The position numbers were made by a program, and so were the translations under genes. The notes beneath the pieces were generated by a model. The model worked only from the letters and a program-made list of their open reading frames with translations, made no database searches and had not been told where the DNA came from. Of a stretch of DNA of 64,000 bases, positions 52,121-60,903 are shown piece by piece (positions within the stretch are counted from its first letter, which is position 1; every line of letters starts with the position of its first letter). The DNA comes from Mycolicibacterium sediminis. GTDB taxonomy: Bacteria > Actinomycetota > Actinomycetes > Mycobacteriales > Mycobacteriaceae. Location: positions 4,774,001 to 4,838,000 of the forward strand of contig NZ_AP022588.1 in NCBI RefSeq assembly GCF_010731735.1, read 5' to 3'.

Positions 52121-52181
52121 GAGCGAAGCGACCGGGGGATGTGCCGGTGGGCAGGAGCGAAGCGACCGGGGGATGTGCCGG
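52121..52181. repeat. 34-bp tandem repeat (1.8 copies) between ctaC and asnB
   Basis: GAGCGAAGCGACCGGGGGAT begins at 52121 and again at 52155, an exact 34-bp period; each copy continues with GTGCCGG. It is the reverse complement of the core in the 63169-63278 array. It lies in the 192-bp divergent promoter gap. Confidence 0.85.
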
Positions 52182-52211
52182 GTGTGGGTCTCCACACCGC
52201 CCGCCATTGGG

Positions 52212-52217
52212 CATACT
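52212..52217 (+). promoter_or_regulatory. -10 element (CATACT) of asnB
   Basis: CATACT is followed by GGCGCC and the GTG at 52224. A leaderless start exposes Cys at position 2, which the enzyme needs. Confidence 0.55.
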
Positions 52218-52223
52218 GGCGCC

Positions 52224-54179
52224 GTGTGCGGACTCCTGGCCTACCTGACAGATTCGTCCGCCGGCGTCGCTGACGGGCTGGTCGACGCCGTGTCTGGCGC
52301 GTCGCACCTGATGCGTCACCGCGGTCCCGACGAGCCGGGCACGTGGGCCGACGACGCGTCGTCGCCGACCGTCGTGCTGGGGTTCAACCGGCTGTCCATC
52401 ATCGACATCGCGCACAGCCACCAGCCGCTGCGCTGGGGCCCGCCGGAGTCGCCGGACCGCTACGTCCTGGTCTTCAACGGCGAGATCTACAACTACCTCG
52501 AACTGCGCGAGGAACTCACCGCGACCCACGGCGCGGCGTTCGCGACCGACGGCGACGGCGAGGCGATCGTCGCGGCGTTCCACCACTGGGGGCCTGCTGC
52601 GCTGAACCGACTGCGCGGCATGTTCGCGTTCACGCTGTGGGACACCGTGGAGCGCGAGCTGTTCTGCGCTCGCGACCCCTTCGGCATCAAGCCGCTCTAC
52701 ATGGCGACCGGCGCCGGCGGGACCGTGCTGGCGAGCGAGAAGAAGTGTCTGCTCGATCTGGCACCGGTCGCCGGGATCGACCTCGCCATCGACGAGCGGG
52801 CGGTGCAGCACTACACGGTGCTGCAGTACGTGCCCGAACCGGAGACGTTGCAGCGCGGGGTGCGGCGGCTCGAGTCGGGCTGCTACGCCCGGGTGCGACC
52901 CGGCGGCCAACCGGAGGTGACCCGGTACTTCACCCCCCGGTTCGACGCCGTGCCCTTCCCCGCCCGTTCGACTCCCGGCGGTGAGCAGGCCCGCTACGAC
53001 GAGATCACCGCGGTCCTCGAGGACTCCGTCGCCAAGCACATGCGCGCCGACGTGACCGTGGGCGCGTTCCTGTCCGGGGGCATCGACTCCACCGCGATCG
53101 CCGCACTGGCGATCCGGCACAACCCGAACCTCATCACCTTCACCACCGGCTTCGAACGCGAGGGCTTTTCCGAGGTCGACGTCGCGGTGGCGTCGGCCGA
53201 GGCGATCGGCGCACGGCACGTGACGAAGGTGGTCAGCCAGGCGGAGTTCGTGGCCGCGTTGCCCGAGATCGTCTGGTACCTGGACGAACCCGTCGCCGAT
53301 CCCGCGCTGGTGCCGCTGTTCTTCATCGCCAGGGAGGCTCGCAAGCACGTCAAGGTGGTGCTGTCGGGCGAGGGCGCGGACGAGCTGTTCGGCGGGTACA
53401 CCATCTACCGGGAACCGTTGTCCCTCAAGCCCTTCGACCGTCTCCCCCGCCAGGTCCGCCGGTCGCTCGGAAGGGCCTCGCGTCCGCTGCCCGAGGGCAT
53501 GCGCGGCAAGAGCCTGCTGCATCGCGGGTCCTTGACCCTCGAGGAGCGGTACTACGGCAACGCCCGCAGCTTCTCCGACGACCAGCTCCGCTCCACGCTG
53601 CCGAACTTCAGGCAGGAGTGGACGCACACCGACGTCACCGGGCCGCTGTACGCCACCTCGGACGGCTGGGATCCGGTGGCGCGCATGCAGCACGTCGACC
53701 TGTTCACCTGGCTGCGGGGCGACATCCTGGTCAAGGCGGACAAGATGACGATGGCCAACTCGCTGGAGCTGCGGGTGCCGTTCCTCGATCCCGAGGTGTT
53801 CGCCGTCGCCTCGCGTCTTCCGTTCGAGCAGAAGATCACCAGGACGACCACGAAGTACGCGCTGCGCCGGGCGTTGGAGCCGATCGTGCCCGCGCACGTG
53901 CTGAACCGCCCGAAGCTGGGGTTCCCGGTGCCGATCCGGCACTGGCTGCGCGCCGGCGAGCTACTCGACTGGTCCTACGCCACCGTCGCCGCGTCGCAGG
54001 CGGGCGGCCTCGTCGACCTCGCCGCCGTGCGCCGCATGCTCGACGAACATCGCAGCGGCACGGCGGATCACAGCCGCAGGCTGTGGACGGTGCTGATCTT
54101 CATGCTGTGGCACCAGATCTTCATCGAGGGCAGTGTGGTCCCGGAGATCCGGGAGCCCCACTACCCCGTCCAGCTGTAG
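52224..54179 (+). CDS. asnB: AsnB, glutamine-hydrolysing asparagine synthetase
   Basis: The 651-residue enzyme has an N-terminal Ntn amidotransferase domain whose nucleophile is Cys2 ('CGLLAYL'), with 'HRGPDEPGTW' and 'FNGEIYNYLELR'. A synthetase domain follows with the PP-loop 'LSGGIDSTAIAAL' and 'LSGEGADELFGGY'. In mycobacteria AsnB is also linked to amidation of peptidoglycan stem diaminopimelate (LtsA-type) and to drug resistance. The GTG at 52224 is required to place Cys at position 2. Confidence 0.94.
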   Translation: MCGLLAYLTDSSAGVADGLVDAVSGASHLMRHRGPDEPGTWADDASSPTVVLGFNRLSIIDIAHSHQPLRWGPPESPDRYVLVFNGEIYNYLELREELTATHGAAFATDGDGEAIVAAFHHWGPAALNRLRGMFAFTLWDTVERELFCARDPFGIKPLYMATGAGGTVLASEKKCLLDLAPVAGIDLAIDERAVQHYTVLQYVPEPETLQRGVRRLESGCYARVRPGGQPEVTRYFTPRFDAVPFPARSTPGGEQARYDEITAVLEDSVAKHMRADVTVGAFLSGGIDSTAIAALAIRHNPNLITFTTGFEREGFSEVDVAVASAEAIGARHVTKVVSQAEFVAALPEIVWYLDEPVADPALVPLFFIAREARKHVKVVLSGEGADELFGGYTIYREPLSLKPFDRLPRQVRRSLGRASRPLPEGMRGKSLLHRGSLTLEERYYGNARSFSDDQLRSTLPNFRQEWTHTDVTGPLYATSDGWDPVARMQHVDLFTWLRGDILVKADKMTMANSLELRVPFLDPEVFAVASRLPFEQKITRTTTKYALRRALEPIVPAHVLNRPKLGFPVPIRHWLRAGELLDWSYATVAASQAGGLVDLAAVRRMLDEHRSGTADHSRRLWTVLIFMLWHQIFIEGSVVPEIREPHYPVQL

Positions 54180-54189
54180 GTCCGGCCCG

Positions 54190-55164
54190 TCAGGCCAGCG
54201 CGGCCGCAATCTCGTCGGCCGCGTCGGCGCCGTAGGCGTCGGCGACGCGCTTGAGGCCGGACTCCTTGTCCCAGGTCCACTCCTGCGGTCCCGGCGCCTC
54301 GAGCACGAGCGTGGCCACCAGCGACGCCAGTTGCGCTGCCCGCAGCAGGCTGAGGCCCGCGCTGCGGCCGGTCAGGAAGCCGGCGCGGAAGGCGTCGCCG
54401 ATGCCGGTCGGGTCGTTCTTGTGATTCTCGGGGAGCACGTCGACGTGCAGGAACGTGCCGTCGCGGCCCACCAGGTCGACGCCCTTCTCGCCCAGCGTGG
54501 TGACGCGGAGTTCGATCTGGCTCATGACCTCGGCCTCGCTCAGGCCGGACTTCTGCAGGAGGAGGTCCCACTCGTAGTCGTTGCTGAACAGGTAGGTCGC
54601 ACCACCGATGAGGCGCTTGATCTCCTCGCCGTTCAGGTATGCCAGCTGCTGGGACGGGTCCGCGGCGAAGGGCAGGCCCAACGCACGGCACTCCTCGGTG
54701 TGCAGGAACATCGCCTCGGGGTCGTTGGCGCCGATGATGACGAGATCCGGTGTGCCGACGCGTGATACGACGTCGGCGAGCTTGATGTTGCGGGCCTCGG
54801 CCATCGCGCCCGGGTAGAACGAGGCGAGCTGCGCCATGTCCTGGTCGGTGGTGCAGACGAAGCGTGCCGTGTATGCCGTCTCGGAGACGTAGACGCTGTC
54901 GGTATCGACGCCGTGCGAGTCGAGCCAGCCGCGGTAGTCGTCGAAGTCGGTGCCCACGGCACCGACGAGTGTCGGACGGCCGCCGAGTACGCCCATGGCG
55001 TAGGCCATGTTGCCCGCGACGCCACCGCGGTGCAGCACGAGGTCGTCGACGAGGAAGCTCAGGGAGACCTTCTGCAGGTGCTCGGCGAGGAGCTGCTCGG
55101 CGAACCTCCCGGGGAACCTCATCAGGTGGTCGGTGGCGATCGATCCGGTAACCGCGATGGTCAC
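54190..55164 (-). CDS. adoK: Adenosine kinase (PfkB family, CbhK/AdoK)
   Basis: The 324-residue kinase begins 'VTIAVTGSIATDHLMRFPGR', the start of mycobacterial adenosine kinase. 'LHRGGVAGNMAYAMGVLGG' forms the sugar site, and 'NDPTGIGDAFRAGFLTG' is the PfkB signature with the catalytic Asp. The M. tuberculosis counterpart phosphorylates adenosine despite its carbohydrate-kinase sequence. I chose the GTG at 55164 because GAGGAG lies at proper distance; a GTG three codons earlier overlaps that site. Confidence 0.9.
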   Translation of the reverse strand: MTIAVTGSIATDHLMRFPGRFAEQLLAEHLQKVSLSFLVDDLVLHRGGVAGNMAYAMGVLGGRPTLVGAVGTDFDDYRGWLDSHGVDTDSVYVSETAYTARFVCTTDQDMAQLASFYPGAMAEARNIKLADVVSRVGTPDLVIIGANDPEAMFLHTEECRALGLPFAADPSQQLAYLNGEEIKRLIGGATYLFSNDYEWDLLLQKSGLSEAEVMSQIELRVTTLGEKGVDLVGRDGTFLHVDVLPENHKNDPTGIGDAFRAGFLTGRSAGLSLLRAAQLASLVATLVLEAPGPQEWTWDKESGLKRVADAYGADAADEIAAALA

Positions 55165-55255
55165 GAAGGGCACTCCTCAATTGGTTAACGCGTCTAAAGA
55201 ATCGTACCCACAGCCGCATACGCATTGGTTTCGCGGTTGCCGGGGGTCGGTGCGA

Positions 55256-55261
55256 TAGCCT
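55256..55261 (+). promoter_or_regulatory. -10 element (TAGCCT) of the Rv2203-like gene
   Basis: TAGCCT ends 9 nt before the ATG at 55271, so the expected transcript has a leader of about 1-3 nt. Confidence 0.45.
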
Positions 55262-55270
55262 AACAACGCC

Positions 55271-55903
55271 ATGGCTGGACCCTTTCCGTACCCCGAATCG
55301 TCGCCGCAGAACCCCTACTCACCTCCGGGCGGACCGTACGGGCCACCGCAGCCGTACCCCGAGCAGGTCCCCGCCCACTACCCGGGCGCGCTTCCGCCGC
55401 CGGTGCCGTACCCGAAGAGATCCCGACGCCGTCCGCTGCTGTTCGCCGGTCTGGGCGTGCTGGTCGTCCTCGTCGTGGCAGCACTCGTGACCACCTTGGT
55501 GATGACGGGACGGTCCGACGACGATGCGGCCGGCGCGATGACGCCCGATCGGGCGAGGGGGGCCATTCAGGCCTACGTCGATGCGCTGACGTCGGGCGAC
55601 GACGAGACCATCGCGCGCAACGCGTCATGTGGATTGTTCGACGAGATCAAGGACCGGCAGGCGGACATGTCGCTGGCGAACCTCGCGAGCGACGCCTTCC
55701 GGCGCCAGTACAAGGGTGCCGAAGTGTCGACGATCGACAAGATCGTGGAGTGGTCGCCCACTCAGTCGCAGGTGCTCTTCACGATGAAGGTGCAGGCGGC
55801 ACGCACACCGGGTGGCGCCGAGCGTCAGGCGGTCGCGCAGATCCTCACGCAGGGCGACGAGACGCTGGTGTGCTCCTACCTGCCGCGCACCGGCCAGTAC
55901 TGA
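55271..55903 (+). CDS. Pro/Tyr-rich single-TM membrane protein (Rv2203-like)
   Basis: The 210-residue protein has a Pro/Tyr/Gly-rich cytoplasmic N-terminus (1-50) and one TM helix at about 57-77 ('LLFAGLGVLVVLVVAALVTT'). The outer domain ('MTPDRARGAIQAYVDALTSG') resembles the NTF2-like/DUF4878 fold of mycobacterial membrane and lipoproteins, and has a Cys pair (Cys119 and one near the end). No function is known. Confidence 0.72.
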   Translation: MAGPFPYPESSPQNPYSPPGGPYGPPQPYPEQVPAHYPGALPPPVPYPKRSRRRPLLFAGLGVLVVLVVAALVTTLVMTGRSDDDAAGAMTPDRARGAIQAYVDALTSGDDETIARNASCGLFDEIKDRQADMSLANLASDAFRRQYKGAEVSTIDKIVEWSPTQSQVLFTMKVQAARTPGGAERQAVAQILTQGDETLVCSYLPRTGQY

Positions 55904-55930
55904 ACCGGCCGGTGCGGGAAGGCGTCTAGA

Positions 55931-56287
55931 TCAGTTGAACGAGTCGCCGCAGGCGCAGGAGCCGGTGGCGTTCGGGTTGTCGATCGTGAAGCCCTGCTTC
56001 TCGATGGTGTCGACGAAGTCGATCGTGGCGCCCTGGATGTACGGCGCGCTCATGCGGTCGACGGTCAGGCCTACGCCGCCGAAGTCGGCGGTCAGGTCGC
56101 CGTCGAGGCTGCGGTCGTCGAAGAAGAGGTTGTAGCGCAACCCGGCGCAACCACCCGGCTGCACGGCGATGCGCAGCGCGAGATCGTCTCGGCCCTCCTG
56201 GTCGAGCAGAGCCTTCGCCTTGGCGGCGGCCGCATCGGTCAGGGTCGCGCCGTGGGTCTCGGTGGCGGTTTCGTTCTGAACGGTCAT
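55931..56287 (-). CDS. A-type iron-sulfur carrier (ErpA/IscA-like, Rv2204c)
   Basis: The 118-residue protein has the HesB/IscA fold with the three ligand Cys: Cys47 in 'QPGGCAGLRY' and Cys111/Cys113 in 'GSCACGDSF'. It should carry an Fe-S cluster to apoproteins; the neighbourhood near respiratory genes with a Rieske subunit is suggestive only. I chose the ATG at 56287 preceded by GGGAGAAG; the length matches the family. Confidence 0.9.
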   Translation of the reverse strand: MTVQNETATETHGATLTDAAAAKAKALLDQEGRDDLALRIAVQPGGCAGLRYNLFFDDRSLDGDLTADFGGVGLTVDRMSAPYIQGATIDFVDTIEKQGFTIDNPNATGSCACGDSFN

Positions 56288-56344
56288 TGCTTCTCCCTGT
56301 GCATCGTCATGCGTCAGCACTGTCAACGGTACCTCCTCGGACCG

Positions 56345-57406
56345 CTATTCCCCGACCGTCGCGTCCCACTCGGCCGCGGTCCGTCGGCTCAGACCGGTCA
56401 GCTGGTTGGCGGCGTCGTCGATCGCGAGCTGGACCGATCCCGCGTAGTCCGCGATCGCGTAGGCGGCACTCACTCCCGCGGCGGCGAGGTCGTCGTCGGA
56501 CAGCGTGATCTGTCCGGCCAGCACCAAGACGGCGGCGTCGTCGCCGGCCAGCCCGGTCAGCGCGCTGATGACCTTGCCGTGCAGCGACTGGTCGTCGAAC
56601 CTGCCCTCGCCGGTGATGACCAGGTCGGCGGCCGAGACGTCGTCGGCGAGGCCGGTGAACTCGGCGATCACCGCCGCCCCCGACTCCCGCCGCCCACCCA
56701 GCGCGAGCAGCGCCGCGCCGATCCCGCCCGCGGCGCCCGCGCCGGGTTCGGACGTCACGTCGCGGCCGGTCGCGGCGGTCAACTCGGCGGCCCAGGCGGC
56801 GAGCCGGCGTTCGAGGACGTCGACGGTGGCGGCGTCGGCCCCCTTCTGCGGTCCGAACACTGCTGCGGCGCCCATCGGGCCCAGTAGCGGGTGTTCGACG
56901 TCACTGGCGACGACGAGGTCGATGCCCACCAGTCGCTTCCGTGCAGCGCTCAGACCTCCGAGCGCGTCGACGAGGCCCCTGCCGCCGTCGGTGCATCCGC
57001 TGCCGCCGAGCCCGACGACGATCCGGGTGGCCCCCGCGTCGAGTGCCGCGGCGACGAGTTGGCCGACTCCCCCGCTGTGCGCGTCGAGTGCGGTCTTCGT
57101 GGTCGGCGGTCCACCGAGCAGCGCCAGCCCGCACGCCTGGGCGCACTCCACGTAGGCGGTCCCTGACTCGTCGAGCACCCAGTCGGCGGTGACCTCGTCG
57201 GCGAGCGGTCCGCTGACGCGCGCGGTGCGACGCCCGCCGAGCCTGCTGGCCAGGACGTCGACGAAGCCGGGGCCGCCGTCGGACTGCGGCGCGAGGGTCA
57301 CCTCGTCGGCGGCGCGGGCGGAGGTCCAGCCTCGCGCGATCGCCTGGGCCGCCTCCACCGCGGTCAGGCTGTCGCCGAAGCAGTCCGGGGCGATCAGCAC
57401 GCGCAT
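56345..57406 (-). CDS. Glycerate kinase (GarK/GlxK family)
   Basis: The 353-residue protein shows the class I glycerate kinase pattern: 'MRVLIAPDCFGDSLTAVEAA' at the N-terminus, where most members read DSFKGSLSA, then 'IVVGLGGSGCTDGGRG', 'GAGAAGGIGAALLAL' and 'LVITGEGRFDDQSLHGK'. It phosphorylates D-glycerate. The Cys-Phe-Gly-Asp replacement of the usual Ser-Phe-Lys-Gly is typical of actinobacterial members as far as I recall. The ATG lies 6 nt after TACCCT. Confidence 0.87.
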   Translation of the reverse strand: MRVLIAPDCFGDSLTAVEAAQAIARGWTSARAADEVTLAPQSDGGPGFVDVLASRLGGRRTARVSGPLADEVTADWVLDESGTAYVECAQACGLALLGGPPTTKTALDAHSGGVGQLVAAALDAGATRIVVGLGGSGCTDGGRGLVDALGGLSAARKRLVGIDLVVASDVEHPLLGPMGAAAVFGPQKGADAATVDVLERRLAAWAAELTAATGRDVTSEPGAGAAGGIGAALLALGGRRESGAAVIAEFTGLADDVSAADLVITGEGRFDDQSLHGKVISALTGLAGDDAAVLVLAGQITLSDDDLAAAGVSAAYAIADYAGSVQLAIDDAANQLTGLSRRTAAEWDATVGE

Positions 57407-57412
57407 CTGAGC

Positions 57413-57418
57413 AGGGTA
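57413..57418 (-). promoter_or_regulatory. -10 element (TACCCT) of the glycerate kinase gene
   Basis: Minus-strand TACCCT is followed by GCTCAG and the ATG at 57406, a 6-nt spacing consistent with a leaderless mRNA. Confidence 0.5.
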
Positions 57419-57486
57419 AGGCCGTGGCGTCCGGGGTGCATGCCGGTCGACCGGCGGGACCCGGACCGGACGCGGTCCGCCTCAAG

Positions 57487-57492
57487 TAATCT
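57487..57492 (+). promoter_or_regulatory. -10 element (TAATCT) of the DUF3043 gene
   Basis: TAATCT is followed by GGGAGCC and the GTG at 57500, exactly 7 nt. It probably drives the DUF3043-cobU-cobT-cobS transcript. Confidence 0.6.
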
Positions 57493-57499
57493 GGGAGCC

Positions 57500-58177
57500 G
57501 TGAAACTTCTCGGCCGCAAGAAGGACGACTCCCAACCGGAGGAGACTGATTCGGCCGCCGTTCCCGCCGATCAGGACGTCACCGTCGTCGACGGCGTGCG
57601 CACGACGGCTCCGAAGGGCAAGCCCACCCCGAAGCGGGACGCCTCCCGTCGCCGCGGGCCGGTGGCGCCTGCGCCGATGACGTCCGCTGAGGCGAGGAAG
57701 CGGCGCAAGGAGATCGGCGGTCCGAAGCTCACCAAGGAGGAGCGTCGCGCCGACAAGGCCGCTCGCCGTTCGGCCATGAGCGAGCGTCGCGAGAAGATGA
57801 TGTCCGGCGAGGAGTCCTACCTCCTGCCCCGCGACAAGGGGCCGGTCCGCCGTCTCGCGCGTGACGTCGTCGACTCCCGCCGCAACGTGCTCGGGCTGTT
57901 CATGCCCGCCGCGCTGGGACTGGTCTTCATCATGCTCGCCGTGCCGTCCGTGCAACTGCAGCGACTGCTGTCACCGGCCATGCTCGTGCTCGTCGTGATC
58001 ATGGTGATCGACGGCGTGATCGTCGGACGCAGGGTCAACAAGATCGTCGACGAGAAGTATCCGGACAACGTCGAGGGCGGGTGGAAGCTCGGCTTCTACG
58101 CCGCCAGCCGTGCGTCCCAGATCCGCAGGATGAGGGCGCCGCGCCCGCTGGTCAACCGCGGCGACAAGGTCACCTGA
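57500..58177 (+). CDS. DUF3043 membrane protein (Rv2206-like)
   Basis: The 225-residue protein has a long Lys/Arg-rich cytoplasmic N-terminus (1-130, with 'KLTKEERRADKAARRSAMSE'), two TM segments ('GLFMPAALGLVFIMLAVPSV' and 'LLSPAMLVLVVIMVIDGVIV') and the DUF3043 C-terminal motif 'WKLGFYAASRASQIRRMR'. No function is known. It is 5 bp upstream of cobU, so it may be co-transcribed with cobalamin genes without being part of the pathway. Confidence 0.8.
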   Translation: MKLLGRKKDDSQPEETDSAAVPADQDVTVVDGVRTTAPKGKPTPKRDASRRRGPVAPAPMTSAEARKRRKEIGGPKLTKEERRADKAARRSAMSERREKMMSGEESYLLPRDKGPVRRLARDVVDSRRNVLGLFMPAALGLVFIMLAVPSVQLQRLLSPAMLVLVVIMVIDGVIVGRRVNKIVDEKYPDNVEGGWKLGFYAASRASQIRRMRAPRPLVNRGDKVT

Positions 58178-58182
58178 CCGCG

Positions 58183-58725
58183 GTGCGGCTCCTGGTGCTC
58201 GGTGGCATCCGGTCCGGCAAGTCGGCCTTCGCGGAGGCCACGATCGGCGAGGCAGCCGGTGCTGAGCAGCCGGTTCGCTACGTCGCGACCGCCGCGCTGC
58301 GCCCGGATGACTCGGACTGGTCGACCAGGGTCGCCGCCCACCGGCTGCGCCGCCCACCCGAGTGGACCACCGTCGAGGACCAGGACCTCGCGATGCTGCT
58401 GCGCGCGGACCCGACCGTGCCCACCCTCGTCGACGACGTCGGCAATTGGCTGGTCTGGCTGCTCGACCGCCACGAGGCGTGGACGGGTGGCCCGTCGACC
58501 GCGGTGGCCGACGACGTCGACGCACTGCTCGACGCGGTGGCGGCGTTCGACGCCCCGCTCGCGCTGGTCAGTCCCGAGGTCGGGTCGACGGTGGTGCCAG
58601 CGACCGCGTCGGGTCGCCGGTTCGCCGACGCGCTCGGCACGCTCAATCAGCAGTTGGCCCAACGCTGCGACAGCGTGGTCCTGGTGGTCGCGGGCCAACC
58701 CCTCACCATCAAGGAGCCGGCGTGA
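58183..58725 (+). CDS. cobU: CobU, adenosylcobinamide kinase/guanylyltransferase
   Basis: The 180-residue bifunctional enzyme phosphorylates adenosylcobinamide and adds GMP. The P-loop 'GGIRSGKSAFAE' is at 7-18, followed by 'YVATAALRPDDSDW', 'RVAAHRLRRPPEW' (with the guanylylated His) and 'LVSPEVGSTVVP'. In M. tuberculosis cobU lies elsewhere; here cobU-cobT-cobS form one overlapping operon. GTG start. Confidence 0.93.
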   Translation: MRLLVLGGIRSGKSAFAEATIGEAAGAEQPVRYVATAALRPDDSDWSTRVAAHRLRRPPEWTTVEDQDLAMLLRADPTVPTLVDDVGNWLVWLLDRHEAWTGGPSTAVADDVDALLDAVAAFDAPLALVSPEVGSTVVPATASGRRFADALGTLNQQLAQRCDSVVLVVAGQPLTIKEPA

Positions 58726-59783
58726 CGACCTTCGCGGCCGTCGCCGTGCCCGACCCCGACGTCGCCGCGGCCGCCCGGGCGCGGCAGGCCACCTTGACCA
58801 AGCCGCCCGGTTCGCTGGGTCGGCTCGAGGACCTCTCGGTGTGGGTCGCCGCGTGCCAGGGGCAATGCCCGCCGCACCAGTTCGAGCGGGCGCGGGTCGT
58901 CGTGTTCGCCGGTGACCACGGCGTCGCGGCGGCAGGGGTGTCCGCGTTCCCCGCCGAGGTGACCGCGCAGATGGTGAGCAACATCGAAGGCGGCGGCGCC
59001 GCGATCAACGTGCTGGCCGAACTCGCGGGTGCGGGCGTGCGACTGGTCGACGTCGCCGTCGACTGCGAGACCCCGCTGTCCGAGACGATCGGCGCCCACA
59101 AGGTCCGACGCGGCAGCGGCAACGTCGCCGTCGAGGACGCGCTGACCGACGACGAGGTCGCGGCCGCGATCGACGCGGGCCGCCGCATCGCCGACGAGGA
59201 GGTCGACGGTGGCGCCGACCTGCTCATCGCCGGTGACATGGGAATCGGGAACACGACTCCGGCAACGACGTTGATTGCCGCTCTGACCGACACCGAGCCC
59301 GTGGCCGTCGTGGGCCGCGGTACCGGGATCGACGACGCGGGCTGGATGCGCAAGACGTCCGCGATCCGCGACGCGCTGTTCCGGGCACGCCCCGTCATGT
59401 CGGATCCCGTTGCGCTGCTTCGCGTCTGCGGCGGTGCCGACCTCGCCGCGATGGCCGGGTTCTGCGCGCAGGCCGCGGTCCGCCGCACGCCCGTGCTGCT
59501 CGACGGCGTGGTGGTGACGGCAGCTGCGCTGGCCGCCGATCGGATGGCGCCCGGGGCACGGCAGTGGTGGCAGGCGGGTCACCGCTCGGTCGAACCGGCG
59601 CACACCCTCGCGCTGTCGCGGCTCGGTCTCGAGCCCATCGTCGACCTCGGCATGCGCCTCGGCGAGGGCACCGGCGCCGCGGTCGCCCTGCCGGTGCTGC
59701 GTGCCGCCGTGGCGACGCTGGCGTCGATGGCCACCTTCGCCGAGGCGTCCGTGACGGACCGCCCGGCCGACCCCGCTCCGTGA
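58722..59783 (+). CDS. cobT: CobT, nicotinate-nucleotide--DMB phosphoribosyltransferase
   Basis: The 353-residue enzyme makes alpha-ribazole phosphate, the lower ligand of cobalamin. Family motifs: 'KPPGSLGRLEDLSVW', 'VVFAGDHGVAAAGVSAFP', 'IAGDMGIGNTTPATTLIAAL' and the catalytic glutamate region 'LGMRLGEGTGAAVALPVL'. The GTG start overlaps the cobU TGA and its stop overlaps cobS. Confidence 0.95.
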   Translation: MTTFAAVAVPDPDVAAAARARQATLTKPPGSLGRLEDLSVWVAACQGQCPPHQFERARVVVFAGDHGVAAAGVSAFPAEVTAQMVSNIEGGGAAINVLAELAGAGVRLVDVAVDCETPLSETIGAHKVRRGSGNVAVEDALTDDEVAAAIDAGRRIADEEVDGGADLLIAGDMGIGNTTPATTLIAALTDTEPVAVVGRGTGIDDAGWMRKTSAIRDALFRARPVMSDPVALLRVCGGADLAAMAGFCAQAAVRRTPVLLDGVVVTAAALAADRMAPGARQWWQAGHRSVEPAHTLALSRLGLEPIVDLGMRLGEGTGAAVALPVLRAAVATLASMATFAEASVTDRPADPAP

Positions 59784-60505
59784 TCGGTTCGCTCGTCTCG
59801 GCGCTGTCCTTCGCGACGGTGCTCCCGGTCCGCACCCGCCACCCCTTCGGCAGGGGCTCCATCACCGCACTCCCCCTCGTCGGCGTCGTCGTGGGCGGGC
59901 TTGCCGCAGCGGTGATCTGGCTGGCGGACAGGGGCTTCGGCGACGGCAGCACGCTGACCGGACTGCTCGCCGTGGCCACCGTGCTGCTCGTCACGCGCGG
60001 GCTGCACCTCGACGGCCTGTCGGACACCATCGACGGACTCGGGTGCTACGGACCTCCCGAACGGGCACTGGCCGTGATGCGCGGCGGCACGGCCGGACCG
60101 TTCGGGGTCGCGGCCGTGGTCGTGGTGATCGCGGCACAGACGTTCACGTTCTCGGCGATCACGCCGGCAGCCGTCGTCGTCGCCGTCGTCGCGGGCCGGG
60201 TGGCCGCGGTCGTGGCCTGCCACACCTCGGTGCGCCCGACCGAGGGCAGCACGCTCGGCGCGGCGGTGGCGGGCACCCAGCCCACCTGGGTGGTGGTGAC
60301 GTGGGTGGCGGCGCTGCTGGCCGTGGCGACGACCGCGACCGAGCGGCCCTGGCAGGGGCCCGTCGCCGTCGCCATCGCACTCGTCGCGGCCGCGGTGCTC
60401 GTCGCCCACTGCGCGAGGCGGTTCGCCGGAATCACCGGGGACGTGCTGGGAGCGGCGGTGGAGGTGACGACGACGGTCGCCGCGATCGGCTTCGCCGTCG
60501 GCTGA
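59780..60505 (+). CDS. cobS: CobS, cobalamin-5'-phosphate synthase
   Basis: The 241-residue membrane protein joins adenosylcobinamide-GDP and alpha-ribazole phosphate. It has about six TM segments and the motif 'RGLHLDGLSDTIDGLGCYG' containing the conserved Asp residues that bind metal. It ends the cob operon, one base from the convergent SMR exporter gene. Confidence 0.94.
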   Translation: MIGSLVSALSFATVLPVRTRHPFGRGSITALPLVGVVVGGLAAAVIWLADRGFGDGSTLTGLLAVATVLLVTRGLHLDGLSDTIDGLGCYGPPERALAVMRGGTAGPFGVAAVVVVIAAQTFTFSAITPAAVVVAVVAGRVAAVVACHTSVRPTEGSTLGAAVAGTQPTWVVVTWVAALLAVATTATERPWQGPVAVAIALVAAAVLVAHCARRFAGITGDVLGAAVEVTTTVAAIGFAVG

Positions 60506-60506
60506 G

Positions 60507-60824
60507 CTAGCCGTGCAGGAGCTTGAGTCCCACCACCGACGCCGTGATCACCCCGATCAGCACGACCTTCGCGACGGACACCGCCTCGTCGCCGGTGAGG
60601 AACGAGTACGTCGCGGTCAGCACGGCGCCGATGCCGACCCACACCACGTAGCTGGTCGCGGTCGGCAACTCGCGCATCGCGAACGCCAGCCCCGCCATCG
60701 ACAGGAGCAGCCCGACCCCGAACACGACGGTGGGCGTCAGCTTCGAGAACCCGTCCGACTTGCCGAGCGCCACGGCCCAGACTGCTTCGAACACACCCGA
60801 GACGAATAGGACGATCCAGGACAC
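60507..60824 (-). CDS. gdx: SMR-family guanidinium exporter (Gdx/SugE-type)
   Basis: The 105-residue protein has four TM helices. Its N-terminus reads 'SWIVLFVSGVFEAVWAVALG', with the proton-coupling Glu13 and Trp16, and Ser42 occupies the position lining the guanidinium site in Gdx proteins. Helix 3 has the 'ATSYVVWVGIGAV' motif. A guanidine-III riboswitch in its leader supports guanidinium export rather than broad drug export. The GTG at 60824 follows GGAGG. Only one family member is present, so a homodimer is expected. Confidence 0.9.
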   Translation of the reverse strand: MSWIVLFVSGVFEAVWAVALGKSDGFSKLTPTVVFGVGLLLSMAGLAFAMRELPTATSYVVWVGIGAVLTATYSFLTGDEAVSVAKVVLIGVITASVVGLKLLHG

Positions 60825-60834
60825 GACGCACCTC

Positions 60835-60885
60835 CGTGGAGCGCCGTCTTGTCGCTGGCCGGGTACGGTGCCGCTCGTCCGGTGT
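60835..60885 (-). promoter_or_regulatory. Guanidine-III (ykkC-III) riboswitch upstream of gdx
   Basis: The minus strand reads CCGGACGAGCGGCACCGTAC, then CCGG, and ends with ACAAGACGGCGC. These are the hallmark segments of the ykkC-III class, which binds guanidinium through a pseudoknot. The core spans 60882-60841, and the ribosome-binding site GGAGG is about 10 nt further on, consistent with translational control. This class is typical of actinobacterial SMR genes. Confidence 0.85.
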
Positions 60886-60903
60886 CCGATCGTGGACACC
60901 TCG

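Noticed and set aside
51003..53942. ctaC read as a 979-codon protein
   Set aside because: The extra N-terminal part is antisense to asnB; the GTG at 52031 with AGGAGG and a lipobox gives the proper CtaC.
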